DNA of 14,515 nt. It comes from Candidatus Magasanikbacteria bacterium GW2011_GWC2_45_8 (GTDB lineage Bacteria; Patescibacteriota; Patescibacteriia; Magasanikbacterales; UBA10146). Each line of letters starts with the position of its first letter. Within the stretch, counting starts at the first letter, position 1. The stretch is taken from the NCBI GenBank assembly GCA_001001925.1, contig LCLH01000010.1, forward strand, positions 1-14,515, in the 5' to 3' direction. The notes below the pieces were generated by a model, which worked only from the letters and a program-made list of their open reading frames with translations, made no database searches and was not told the DNA's origin. The translations under genes were made by a program, and so were the position numbers. Positions 4,679 through 11,685 of this stretch are shown in pieces.

Positions 4679-6724
4679 TTAGATGTCCAGATTTTTTACG
4701 TTTTTGGCGTGCGTTTGAATGAATCGTTTGCGCTCGCCAACGTCGGTACCCATAAGAATATTAAACATGTCATCTGCTTTTTCCGCGTCTTCCACCGTAA
4801 CCACTTTCATAAAGCGCCGCATGGGATCCATGGTAGTTTCCCATAGCTGATCGGGATTCATTTCTCCCAAACCTTTATAGCGTTGAATGTTGACGCGCAC
4901 GCCGCCCACCAGAGTTGTTTCTCCGCCTTCTTCAGCTCCTTCGCCTTCTGCTGGCGCGATTTCCGGTTTAGATTTTACCACGGGTTTTACTACGACAGGC
5001 GCTTTTTTGGAAAGTTGTTTCAGGAGTTCTTCTTTTTCTTGATCAGTGTACGCGTACGACAATTCTTTGCCGACTTTGAGGCTGTAAAGCGGTGGTTGGG
5101 CGATAAAAATATGGCCTTTGGTAAGAAGGTCGGGGAAGTAGCGGTAAAAAAGCGTCAACAGTAGTGTGCGAATGTGTGAGCCGTCAACGTCCGCATCGGT
5201 CATGATAACAATTTTGTGATAGCGCAATTTTTCTATGTCAAACATTTCTCCCACATTGGTGCCCATGGCGATGATCAAAGCTTTCAGTTCGTTGTTGGTG
5301 AGAATTTTGTCTATGCGCGCGCGCTCTACATTGAGAATTTTTCCGCGCAAGGGGAGTATTGCTTGGAATTCTCTGTCTCGTCCTTGCTTGGCTGAGCCTC
5401 CGGCGGAATCTCCTTCCACTATATACAACTCCGAGATAGATGCGTCGCGCGAGGAACAGTCCGCAAGTTTGCCGGGAAGGGTAAAACCTTCCAACGCGCC
5501 TTTGCGCAACACGGTGTCGCGAGCCATTTTGGCCGCCGCGCGCGCACGCGCCGCCAAGATACATTTGCCGATAATTTGTTCCGCGTCGCGCGGGTGTTCT
5601 TCTATCCATGTGGCAAACGCTTGCCCAAACACGGTTTCTACCGCGGGACGGACTTCCGGATTGCCGAGTTTTGCTTTGGTTTGTCCTTCAAATTGCGGGT
5701 TGGTTAGTTTGACGGAAACCACGGCGGTCAACCCCTCACGCACGTCTTCACCGGTCAGGTTTTCATCTTTTTCTTTCAAATAACCTTTGGCACGCGCGTA
5801 GGCATTGAGCGCACGCGTGAGCGCGGTGCGGAAGCCCATGATATGGCTACCTCCCTCCGGATTGAAAATGTTGTTGGCAAAGGCGAGTACCACTTCTTTA
5901 AAATCATCAACGTAGCGGAGCGCGACTTCCACTTTCATGTCATCAACTTCTTTTTCAATGTAGAAAATATTGTCGTGCTTTGCTTCTTGCAAGCGGTTGA
6001 GGTGGCGCACGTACGACGCAATACCGCCCTCAAAGTAAAAAGTGTAGGCGTTGTATCCGCCGGGAAGTTTGGATTTTTCGCGTTCGTCTATGACTGTAAT
6101 GCGCACGCCTTTGGTGAGATATGCTTGCTGGCGCAAATGATCCAAAATTATTTGGAAATCAAAGTTGAGTGTTTCAAATATAGAGGCGTCCGGTTTGAAA
6201 GAAATGGTCGTGCCGTGCTCGCGCGTTTTGCCGATTTGTTTAACTTTTGCTTGTGGTTTGCCGCGTTTGTATTCTTGCACAAATATGCCGCCGTCGCGTC
6301 GCACCTCGGCTTTGAGCCAGTCGGAAAGTGCGTTTACTACGGACACGCCAACGCCGTGCAAACCGCCGGAAACTTTGTATCCGCCGCCGCCAAATTTGCC
6401 TCCTGCATGGAGTTTGGTGAGCACCAGTTCCAACGCGGAGACTTTGTATTGTTTATGGAGATCAACAGGAATACCGCGGCCGTTATCGTGTACCTCTATA
6501 ATATGATCCGGTAAGAGACGGGCGGTGATTTCTGTGGCGTGCCCTGCCATTGCTTCATCTATGCCATTATCCACAACCTCCCAAATAAGGTGATGAAGCC
6601 CTGTGGGGCCGGTAGAGCCAATGTACATGCCTGGGCGGGTGCGGACAGGTTCCAAGCCTTCAAGCACGGTAATGTTTTCCGCGCTATACCCTTCCTTTTT
6701 CTTAGGTTTATCTTTGTCTGCCAT
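4679..6724 (-). CDS. gyrB: DNA gyrase subunit B
   Basis: This is the ATPase subunit of gyrase, introducing negative supercoils together with GyrA. Domains in order: GHKL ATPase with WEVVDNGIDEAMAG, DNGRGIPVD and SGGLHGVGVSVVNALSDW (residues about 48-140); transducer with EDVREGLTAVVSVKL; Toprim with LYIVEGDSAGGSAKQGRDRE (about 433-450, catalytic Glu) and TDADVDGSHIRTLL (about 507-520, Mg-binding Asp); and the C-terminal YKGLGEMNPDQLWETTMDP. At 681 residues it is somewhat longer than the common short bacterial form of about 640. The excess is a low-complexity Val/Lys/Pro/Glu/Gly stretch (about 572-610) just before QRYKGLGEM. The start ATG (6722-6724) lacks a Shine-Dalgarno and lies 27 nt downstream of the palindromic repeat. 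ParE is the alternative, but motif context favours GyrB. Confidence 0.93.
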   Translation of the reverse strand: MADKDKPKKKEGYSAENITVLEGLEPVRTRPGMYIGSTGPTGLHHLIWEVVDNGIDEAMAGHATEITARLLPDHIIEVHDNGRGIPVDLHKQYKVSALELVLTKLHAGGKFGGGGYKVSGGLHGVGVSVVNALSDWLKAEVRRDGGIFVQEYKRGKPQAKVKQIGKTREHGTTISFKPDASIFETLNFDFQIILDHLRQQAYLTKGVRITVIDEREKSKLPGGYNAYTFYFEGGIASYVRHLNRLQEAKHDNIFYIEKEVDDMKVEVALRYVDDFKEVVLAFANNIFNPEGGSHIMGFRTALTRALNAYARAKGYLKEKDENLTGEDVREGLTAVVSVKLTNPQFEGQTKAKLGNPEVRPAVETVFGQAFATWIEEHPRDAEQIIGKCILAARARAAAKMARDTVLRKGALEGFTLPGKLADCSSRDASISELYIVEGDSAGGSAKQGRDREFQAILPLRGKILNVERARIDKILTNNELKALIIAMGTNVGEMFDIEKLRYHKIVIMTDADVDGSHIRTLLLTLFYRYFPDLLTKGHIFIAQPPLYSLKVGKELSYAYTDQEKEELLKQLSKKAPVVVKPVVKSKPEIAPAEGEGAEEGGETTLVGGVRVNIQRYKGLGEMNPDQLWETTMDPMRRFMKVVTVEDAEKADDMFNILMGTDVGERKRFIQTHAKNVKNLDI

Positions 6725-6751
6725 AGGTAAAAATGCTAAAAAGTATGTATT

Positions 6752-6796
6752 GTTTCAAAATTTTTCAGCTTAACTCCTGTTAAACCTCAAAATTTA
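6752..6796 (-). repeat. 45-nt palindromic repeat, copy 2 (gyrB leader)
   Basis: This is the inverted copy of 1-45 (43/45 identical), with loop AGGA instead of AGTG. On the gyrB strand it reads in the same orientation relative to the downstream gene as copy 1 does to the alpha-CTD fragment, ending 27 nt before the gyrB ATG. The hairpin could act in the mRNA leader. The rest of the 172-nt gap between the isomerase and gyrB holds one more inverted repeat and no clear promoter. Confidence 0.8.
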
Positions 6797-6860
6797 TTCA
6801 ACAATTTTGTCTCAAAATTCAGAAATTTCGTCACGAAAGCGCATTTGGCGGCAGTCCCAT

Positions 6861-6901
6861 GGTAGCACAAAATTATGTTTGGAGCAACAAGACGTGCTAC
6901 C
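6861..6901. repeat. 8-bp perfect inverted repeat overlapping the isomerase stop codon
   Basis: GGTAGCAC at 6861-6868 and GTGCTACC at 6894-6901 are exact complements 25 nt apart. The second arm contains the isomerase TAG. There is no T run, so it is not a classical terminator; it may be a 3'-end stabilising or processing stem. Confidence 0.5.
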
Positions 6902-7865
6902 GTTTGATGAGTTTTTTGAACTCTTCCACCATGGGCACCTCCTGAGGATTCACGCCGTAGATTTTTGCAAGATGATACGCAGTCCAATCGGCAAGTATGG
7001 TGGCGGCAAAAATAGTGTGTATCCTTGATGATTTTTTGAGCCGCACTACCGTGCACGGAAACCCGCGTTTTTTGTAAAGTGTGGCGGTCACGCGCATACG
7101 AGTGTGAATGCGCGGATGATCCGTCGCGTCTTCCAAAAATACAAAATGAAAATTTTGCGAAAGTGCACGTGTGGAGGGCACGTGATCAAATCCGGTCATT
7201 TCATTGTGATTCAGCTCCGGCAAAACATGCCAGAACGCGGGGCTTTTGCCGGTTTCATTAAATTTAATTTTCCAATTGAGCGCGATGACTCCGTTTTGCT
7301 CCGACGCGTAGATAATCGGCACATGATTTTTTAAAGTTTGCGCGAGCGTTGTGCTTGCTTTTTCGTATGATGCGGGTTTGAGCGCGCTCATCAGTGTGTG
7401 TAATTCTTTGAGACTCGCGGTGTCGCTCATGAGCCCAACAAGCGCTTGCAACATCAAACCGGTTGACATGCGCGGTTGTGCACCGGTTTGTGGAATGACA
7501 ACGTGTGGCACATTGTATTTTTGCGCGCGCTCAAGAAGCGCCTTGCCGGTGGCAATAACCGCGAGCGGCAGTTTTTTTGCGCGCGCCGCGTCAAACCCGT
7601 TAAGCACTTCTTCCGTGCTTCCGGAGTGGGAACAGCATATAATGAGGCTCTGTTTGAGTTCTGATTCGGAGAGTGGGGGAAGGCCGTAGTTTTGATGGAT
7701 AACAAGAGGAATTTCCGGTTTCCATGTTTTGAGCAGTTTACCCGGCAAACCCGACCCGCCCATGCCAATAAGCACAAAGCGTTTAAATTTTTTAAGATTG
7801 TTTTTGTTTTCAATTTTTGGCGTATATGCAAATTGTTCAGCGAACGTTTTGATGGATTGGTACAT
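6897..7865 (-). CDS. Bifunctional phosphoglucose/phosphomannose isomerase (SIS-domain)
   Basis: This family interconverts glucose-6-P or mannose-6-P with fructose-6-P, feeding glycolysis and sugar-nucleotide synthesis in the cytosol. Visible family motifs: GMGGSGLPG (34-42) and SHSGSTEE (79-86), the two phosphate-binding SIS loops; PRMSTGL (131-137); KFNETGK (201-207), which fits the catalytic-Glu motif; LPELNHNEM (215-223); and the C-terminal helix WTAYHLAKIYGVNPQEV, which corresponds to the usual YLA-x-x-x-G-x-D-P segment. Length (322) matches the family. It is transcribed alone, divergent from the rodA unit, with a TATACT -10 about 30 nt upstream. No Shine-Dalgarno is seen. The stop is TAG. 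Confidence 0.9.
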   Translation of the reverse strand: MYQSIKTFAEQFAYTPKIENKNNLKKFKRFVLIGMGGSGLPGKLLKTWKPEIPLVIHQNYGLPPLSESELKQSLIICCSHSGSTEEVLNGFDAARAKKLPLAVIATGKALLERAQKYNVPHVVIPQTGAQPRMSTGLMLQALVGLMSDTASLKELHTLMSALKPASYEKASTTLAQTLKNHVPIIYASEQNGVIALNWKIKFNETGKSPAFWHVLPELNHNEMTGFDHVPSTRALSQNFHFVFLEDATDHPRIHTRMRVTATLYKKRGFPCTVVRLKKSSRIHTIFAATILADWTAYHLAKIYGVNPQEVPMVEEFKKLIKR

Positions 7866-7894
7866 AACACTAATTAATTATTATTGATAGTACC

Positions 7895-7900
7895 AGTATA
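7895..7900 (-). promoter_or_regulatory. Probable -10 element of the isomerase gene
   Basis: Minus-strand TATACT lies 30 nt before the ATG. No good -35 is seen at the right distance, so the assignment rests on the hexamer and its position. Confidence 0.45.
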
Positions 7901-7929
7901 GCCTGTTTTTAGAATTGGAGCCAGATTAT

Positions 7930-8107
7930 GGACATCACATTATAAAATCGCACCCCAAGAATTTACATATCAGCCAATCTCGATTGCCTTTCGCAAAAAT
8001 ATTTAATCATCGTAGCTATGGCTACAACTCTTAAATGTTTTTGTTCCAAGCCAGCCGATATTGCCAAATCTGAAAATCTTAAGTGCTATTTTTATAATGT
8101 GATGTCC
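7930..8107. repeat. 178-nt foldback (full-length imperfect inverted repeat) element
   Basis: The ends are an exact 18-bp inverted repeat, GGACATCACATTATAAAA at 7930-7947 and its complement at 8090-8107. The two halves remain complementary, with scattered mismatches, all the way to a central hairpin GTAGC-TATG-GCTAC (8012-8025). Its midpoint coincides exactly with that of the termini (8018.5). Transcribed from either strand it would form one long hairpin. It fills most of the 286-nt gap between the divergent isomerase and membrane-protein genes and codes for nothing evident. A MITE-like mobile remnant is the likeliest reading. No clear target-site duplication is visible. Confidence 0.8.
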
Positions 8108-8135
8108 CTAGGTTATTCCCTACGCAATAAAAAAC

Positions 8136-8144
8136 TGCTATACT
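8136..8144 (+). promoter_or_regulatory. Extended -10 promoter of the 8152/rodA unit
   Basis: TGC-TATACT is an extended -10 (TGn plus hexamer at 8139-8144); the -35 is weak (TTCCCT, 17-bp spacing). A start at about 8150-8152 would coincide with the ATG at 8152, implying a leaderless mRNA and excluding the in-frame GTG at 8146. Confidence 0.6.
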
Positions 8145-8151
8145 TGTGAAT

Positions 8152-9033
8152 ATGGATCATAAGGATTTTTTAAATATTCCTGGCACACAGGATGAAGAAT
8201 TGAGTAGTGGTCAGTTAAAGATTGGATTTTGGATTGCCGAGCATCTCGTGGTTTTGCGAAAAACAGGCGTCGCACTTTTTATTGTTTTTGATGTTGTGCT
8301 TGGCGGATACAATATCTACCATTGGGCGACGTATTTTTTGAGCGGGTATTTTAATGATCAAAAAAGTGCGGTAGAACTTGTGAACACCACTAATGCACTC
8401 AACCAGCTCGTGTCCGCCCGCGCCGCCGCGCCACTTGTTATTAAAGGCACTACTGCGTATGAGTCTGCCACAGGGCGTTTTGACGCTATTGCGCTCGTGC
8501 AAAATACCAACAAAGAATGGTACGTATCGTTTGATTATGAATTTGATTTAGGAAATGGAAAAACGCTCAAAGAGCATGGATTCTTACTGCCGGAGGAAGA
8601 GAAGCCTGTGGGAATTTTTAATGTTGAAGGATTGTATAGCGCAAGCGAACCGTCATTTCATTTGTCCAACATTGTGTGGAAGCGTATTTCCAAACATGAT
8701 ATCGCGGATGTTACCACATGGCTTGCGGCGCGCAAAAAATTTGATACGCTTAATTTGCTCGTCACCTCCGCAGGCTCGCTCGTGCTTGCAGAAGGACGCT
8801 TGGATTTTGACATAATCAATCAGAGTTTTTACGATTATCGCGATCCGGAATTTTTGATTGGTGTATGGAACGGGCCAACGCTCGCGCGCGTGTACAAAAT
8901 TCATGTCCCGCGGTTTACAGCGGGGGAAATGCGCCACATTGAACTTGCGGCGCCTTCTTCCATGCTTTCAGGAGCACAAATTAAGCTCTACCCTCACATT
9001 GATTTTTTTGATTCCTCGGTGTACCTTAAATAG
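8152..9033 (+). CDS. Hypothetical single-pass membrane protein upstream of rodA
   Basis: The 293-residue product has a short hydrophilic N-terminus, one hydrophobic segment at about residues 38-63 (VALFIVFDVVLGGYNIYHWA), and a large remainder rich in beta-strand-like stretches (EWYVSFDYEFDLGNGKTL, IELAAPSSMLSGAQIKLYP) without further membrane spans. This suggests an anchored extracytoplasmic domain. I do not recognise the family. I chose the ATG at 8152 because the promoter -10 ends at 8144, which puts the alternative GTG at 8146 upstream of any likely transcript start. It ends with TAG 3 nt before rodA, so the two are almost certainly cotranscribed. A cell-envelope or cell-shape role is possible from this linkage alone. 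Confidence 0.8.
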   Translation: MDHKDFLNIPGTQDEELSSGQLKIGFWIAEHLVVLRKTGVALFIVFDVVLGGYNIYHWATYFLSGYFNDQKSAVELVNTTNALNQLVSARAAAPLVIKGTTAYESATGRFDAIALVQNTNKEWYVSFDYEFDLGNGKTLKEHGFLLPEEEKPVGIFNVEGLYSASEPSFHLSNIVWKRISKHDIADVTTWLAARKKFDTLNLLVTSAGSLVLAEGRLDFDIINQSFYDYRDPEFLIGVWNGPTLARVYKIHVPRFTAGEMRHIELAAPSSMLSGAQIKLYPHIDFFDSSVYLK

Positions 9034-9036
9034 GTT

Positions 9037-10161
9037 ATGCCGTATTCATTTATCACACGCAGGCTAAGCGGGTTTGATTGGTATTTGGCCGCCGCGGTTT
9101 TCTTGCTGGGGGTTTTTGGGTTAGCCGCGCTTTACAGCATTGGTTTTGCGCGCCCCGAAACCAATTTTTTGGATTTCAAAAAACAACTCGTATTTTTTGG
9201 CGTAGGGCTTGTTTGTATGGCCGCGCTCGGAAGCGCCAATTACATGATGGTAAGAAACAGCGGGAAAATGGTGTATGGAGTTTCGCTGATTTTGCTTGTT
9301 GTGGTTTTGTTTTTTGGACACGTTATCAATGGCACCAAGGGTTGGTTTGTGGTTGCCGGCATATCGTTTCAGCCGGTTGAGCTGGTCAAAGTGGCGCTGA
9401 TTGTATTTTTTGCGCTGTTTGCGGGGAAACACGCGCGTTCATATGAAACGCGTGATTTTTTTCTGGGAAGTTTGATTATTGTTCTCGCTCCGGTTGCGTT
9501 GGTAATGCTTCAGCCGGATATGGGTTCCGCACTTCTGCTTTTGGGCTTGTGGTTTTTACTGATGCTCGTTTTGGGCGCCCGCACGCGATATGTGATTGCG
9601 CTGGTATGCGGAGCCGCGCTCATTATTGCCGTGAGCTGGCTTTTTCTTTTAAAAAATTATCAAAAAGATCGCATACTGATTTTTTTTGATCCATCGCGCG
9701 ATCCGCTGGGGCGGGGATACAATGTTTCGCAGTCGGTCATCGCAGTGGGCGCGGGGGGGCTCATGGGGCGCGGGCTTGGGTACGGTTCGCAAAGCCAGCT
9801 GCGTTTTTTGCCGGAAATGCAGACTGATTTTATTTTTGCCATGATTGGAGAAGAATTTGGTTTTGTGGGCACGGGGTTGATTATTATATTGAGTGGTATT
9901 GTGCTGGCGCGTTTGTTTTTTTTGGCGCTTTCCGCACGGGATGATTTTGCTTTTTGCGTTATTGCGGGGACGCTCATTTTGTTTGCCGAGCAGTTTGTGG
10001 TGAATATGGGTATGAACATGGGTCTTTTGCCGGTTACGGGAATCCCTTTGCCGTTTGTAAGCGCGGGGGGCTCTTCTATGATTATGAATTTTTTGCTAAT
10101 CGGCACGGTGGAGTCGCTCGTGCGATCCCGCCGCGCGGAAGTGACTATGGGGAGTTTATAG
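9037..10161 (+). CDS. rodA: RodA/FtsW-type peptidoglycan polymerase (SEDS family)
   Basis: SEDS proteins polymerise glycan strands from lipid II in the inner membrane together with a class B PBP; RodA serves elongation. The 374-residue protein has about ten hydrophobic segments and the SEDS hallmarks FQPVELVKVALI (about 112-123), LQPDMGSALLLLGLW (about 158-172), YNVSQSVIAVGAGGLMGRGL, FLPEMQTDFIFAMIGEEFGF, and the C-terminal GLLPVTGIPLPFVSAGGSSM. LPEMQTDFIFA and the overall length fit RodA better than FtsW. It starts 3 nt after the upstream membrane-protein gene, without its own Shine-Dalgarno, pointing to translational coupling. No terminator follows; the 6S RNA promoter begins about 30 nt after its TAG. 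Confidence 0.93.
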   Translation: MPYSFITRRLSGFDWYLAAAVFLLGVFGLAALYSIGFARPETNFLDFKKQLVFFGVGLVCMAALGSANYMMVRNSGKMVYGVSLILLVVVLFFGHVINGTKGWFVVAGISFQPVELVKVALIVFFALFAGKHARSYETRDFFLGSLIIVLAPVALVMLQPDMGSALLLLGLWFLLMLVLGARTRYVIALVCGAALIIAVSWLFLLKNYQKDRILIFFDPSRDPLGRGYNVSQSVIAVGAGGLMGRGLGYGSQSQLRFLPEMQTDFIFAMIGEEFGFVGTGLIIILSGIVLARLFFLALSARDDFAFCVIAGTLILFAEQFVVNMGMNMGLLPVTGIPLPFVSAGGSSMIMNFLLIGTVESLVRSRRAEVTMGSL

Positions 10162-10189
10162 AGCGGCAAAATGTAGCGCTATAATAGAG

Positions 10190-10217
10190 TTGCCAATAGA
10201 GGTGTGCGTGGTATACT
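10190..10217 (+). promoter_or_regulatory. Promoter of the 6S RNA candidate
   Basis: TTGCCA (10190-10195), 16-bp spacer, TATACT (10212-10217). The predicted start, about 7 nt downstream, coincides with the 5' end of the closing stem of the RNA at 10224. Confidence 0.8.
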
Positions 10218-10223
10218 ATGATT

Positions 10224-10380
10224 AAGACCCATTGAAGCGACCAGTTGAATCTATCATGCCTCTACAACCATGATAATTGGGAGCCTTTAAATTCCGCTGT
10301 TCCGTGGAACATGCGTTGCGGGCACCCACCTGTAAAACAGGAAGCATGGACTAGGTTTTGCTGGTACTTCTCGGGTCTTT
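10224..10380 (+). ncRNA. ssrS: 6S RNA candidate
   Basis: 6S RNA mimics an open promoter and binds the sigma70 holoenzyme. The 157-nt segment is closed by AAGACCC (10224-10230) with GGGTCTT (10373-10379), then GAAG/CTTC and ACCAG/CTGGT. This gives a long interrupted terminal stem. The central region is open and contains side hairpins TATCATG/CATGATA and, on the 3' side, CCTGT-AAA-ACAGG, preceded by GGGCACCCA. A small hairpin of this kind in the 3' half of the bubble (CACCU...AGG) is usual for 6S RNA. The apical hairpin is CCGC/GCGG with TGTTCC/GGAACA. The gene has its own strong promoter and no coding potential. The assignment is by structure and pattern memory; a covariance search would decide. 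Confidence 0.7.
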
Positions 10381-10392
10381 TGATGCATATAT

Positions 10393-10415
10393 GCGCGTCA
10401 GACGAGCGCGCTTTT
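10393..10415 (+). terminator. Terminator-like hairpin between 6S RNA and tRNA-Pro
   Basis: GCGCG (10393-10397) pairs with CGCGC (10407-10411), followed by TTTT directly abutting the tRNA 5' end. It could end the 6S precursor, or the two RNAs could be cotranscribed and processed. Confidence 0.45.
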
Positions 10416-10489
10416 CGGGCTGTAGTATAATGGTAATATACACCCTTGGGGTGGGTGAGTCCGGAGTTCGATTCTCCGCAGCCCGACCA
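10416..10489 (+). tRNA. tRNA-Pro (anticodon GGG)
   Basis: A complete cloverleaf is present. The acceptor CGGGCTG (10416-10422) pairs with CAGCCCG (10479-10485), with discriminator A and encoded CCA (10487-10489). The D arm is GTAT/ATAT with loop AATGGTA. The anticodon stem CACCC/GGGTG has loop TTGGGGT (anticodon GGG at 10448-10450, G37). The T arm CGGAG/CTCCG has loop TTCGATT. C1-G72 and G37 are typical of bacterial tRNA-Pro. It reads CCC and CCU codons. The region downstream looks accessory, so this 3' end is a possible integration site, although no direct repeat of it was found in the window. Confidence 0.96.
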
Positions 10490-10499
10490 GACAAATTTT

Positions 10500-10893
10500 A
10501 TGACCCCGCAAGAAATAAAAAAACATGCACTGGCGTACGCGTGGGAGCCGTGGCTGGAGAGACCTTGCGGGGCGTTTGTTTTGTCGCTTATGGCTCGCGG
10601 TACGCGGCGCGCAATCATCAAAAAAAAGCTCGGCGTTTCTATGGAATGGCGGGCTTTTGTGTGTGAAAGAGGAAATGCGAAAAATTTTATCGTGAAAAAA
10701 AGAAGCGCATTGCGGAGTTGAATGCGTCATCAGCACCGGTTACACGCCGTTTCCGCGAATTTGTTGACATTATATCGTACTCCACCGCATGCATTTGGCT
10801 CGCGCACGGACTTAATGAATTTTATACCGAACGCCTTGAGCGGGAAGTGCCTCGTTATATGCGGGGTGATGCGGCAAAAAATATTGGCGAACC
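10500..10893 (+). pseudogene. Frameshifted gene remnant next to tRNA-Pro, family not recognised
   Basis: A frame opens at ATG 10500 (MTPQEIKKHALAYAWEPWLE), 10 nt after the tRNA, and runs to a TGA near 10720. From about 10682 a different frame reads convincingly protein-like (KFYREKKKRIAELNA, TRRFREFVDIISYSTACIW, LAHGLNEFYTERLEREVP). Adding one A in the run at 10680-10684 would join the two into GNAKKFYREKKK, so a 1-nt deletion is the simplest explanation. The joined product is about 130 residues, helical and charged, and then loses coherence near 10885, where a methyltransferase fragment in a third frame begins. I do not recognise it. A homopolymer sequencing error could account for the first frameshift but not for the abrupt junction. 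Confidence 0.5.
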
Positions 10894-11406
10894 ATGGATT
10901 TTGAGGAGAAATTTGATTTGTTTATTGGGGATTTGGCAACGACGGTAACGCCTGTTGCGGATCATGAAAAAATTTTCCAGAATATAAAGGCGCATTGCCA
11001 TAAAGACGCGCGTATTATACTCAAAACTCCTTTGCGACAAAATAATAAGCAATTATCGCACAAGGAAATTTTTGAATTATATCGTAAAAAATATTTTCAT
11101 TTGAATCCTTTTGCCGGAGTATGGCATGAAGTGTTGTTGGCAGATTACGATTTTGGTAGTGACACAATGAATTGTCAAACAAGTTTAGCAAGCCTAAAAA
11201 AATCGCATGAGAAGGGAGTCATTAACGATTTTGAGTTTACAGAATTTGAGAAGCGTTGGAATGCGCTGGGTGATTTTAAAATGAACGTGCCTCTGCAAAA
11301 AGAATTTGTGAAAAAAATTTCAAAATATTTTGCGGTTGAAGAAAACAGTTCCGGTCAAGATTGGTATAAAAAATGGGCTCGGCTTCTAATCTTGCAAAAT
11401 AAGTAG
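10870..11406 (+). pseudogene. C-terminal fragment of a class I SAM-dependent methyltransferase-like protein
   Basis: The frame from the in-frame TGA at 10867 to the TAG at 11404-11406 reads WRTMDFEEKFDLFIGDLATT, then EKIFQNIKAHCHKDARIILKTP. This resembles the second half of a Rossmann methyltransferase: the motif with F-D-L-I-I-G-D and the following helix and strand before the catalytic region. About 130 further residues end with WYKKWARLLILQNK. The N-terminal SAM-binding glycine loop is missing; the preceding sequence belongs to an unrelated, decayed frame. A 170-residue product from ATG 10894 is possible but would lack SAM-binding capacity. Likely a deletion remnant. Confidence 0.55.
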
Positions 11407-11551
11407 GTTTGGCTCCGGAAACGAGTCTATTATATATGTGGTACAAAGAAGCCGAAGGTCGTATTTTATTAGTTGCCCGTAATACTCCGTGCCTTGGCAA
11501 GGGAGATGAAGGGCTTTTAAAATATATGTCGGCGGAGCCGACACTGCTACT

Positions 11552-11602
11552 AAAAAACCCGCCCAGATACCCTGTGCTCGGGCGCACAGGGTCGGGTTTA
11601 TT
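11552..11602 (+). terminator. Strong two-part hairpin, probable terminator
   Basis: AAACCCG (11555-11561) pairs with CGGGTTT (11593-11599), and inside it CCCTGTGC (11570-11577) pairs with GCACAGGG (11584-11591). The tail TTTATTAT is T-rich but interrupted. It would insulate the AbiE operon from upstream transcription. Confidence 0.6.
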
Positions 11603-11617
11603 ATCCACAACCCGTTG

Positions 11618-11646
11618 TTTACGCACTTTTTTGAAAGGTGTATAGT
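11618..11646 (+). promoter_or_regulatory. Promoter of the AbiEi/AbiEii operon
   Basis: TTTACG (11618-11623), 17-bp spacer, TATAGT (11641-11646, with TG just upstream of the hexamer). The expected start, near 11653, leaves a leader of about 30 nt before the ATG at 11686. Confidence 0.65.
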
Positions 11647-11685
11647 AGAATTACGTTTCTATTTTTTATCATTTTTAATAAAGAA

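Larger units (their letters stand above)
11407..11685 (+). other. Intergenic stretch before the AbiE operon
   Basis: I see no convincing gene here. It contains a GTCGGC-GGA-GCCGAC hairpin (11528-11542), a long terminator-like hairpin (11552-11602) and a promoter (11618-11646), listed separately. GGCTCCG near 11412 and CGGAGCC near 11533 are inverted copies that might pair across the first half. Confidence 0.5.

Noticed and set aside
5843..6514. 223-codon + strand open frame opposite gyrB
   Set aside because: Antisense shadow of gyrB; composition and content reflect the complementary codons.
10224..10380. SRP RNA, tmRNA or RNase P RNA as alternatives for the structured RNA
   Set aside because: The SRP loop GGAA-GGAAGCAG, the tmRNA tRNA-like ends and the RNase P GAGGAAAGUCC core are all missing, whereas the closing stem plus open centre suits 6S RNA.
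11409..11645. 78-codon + strand open frame before the AbiE operon
   Set aside because: It runs straight through a strong terminator hairpin and the AbiE promoter and resembles no protein.
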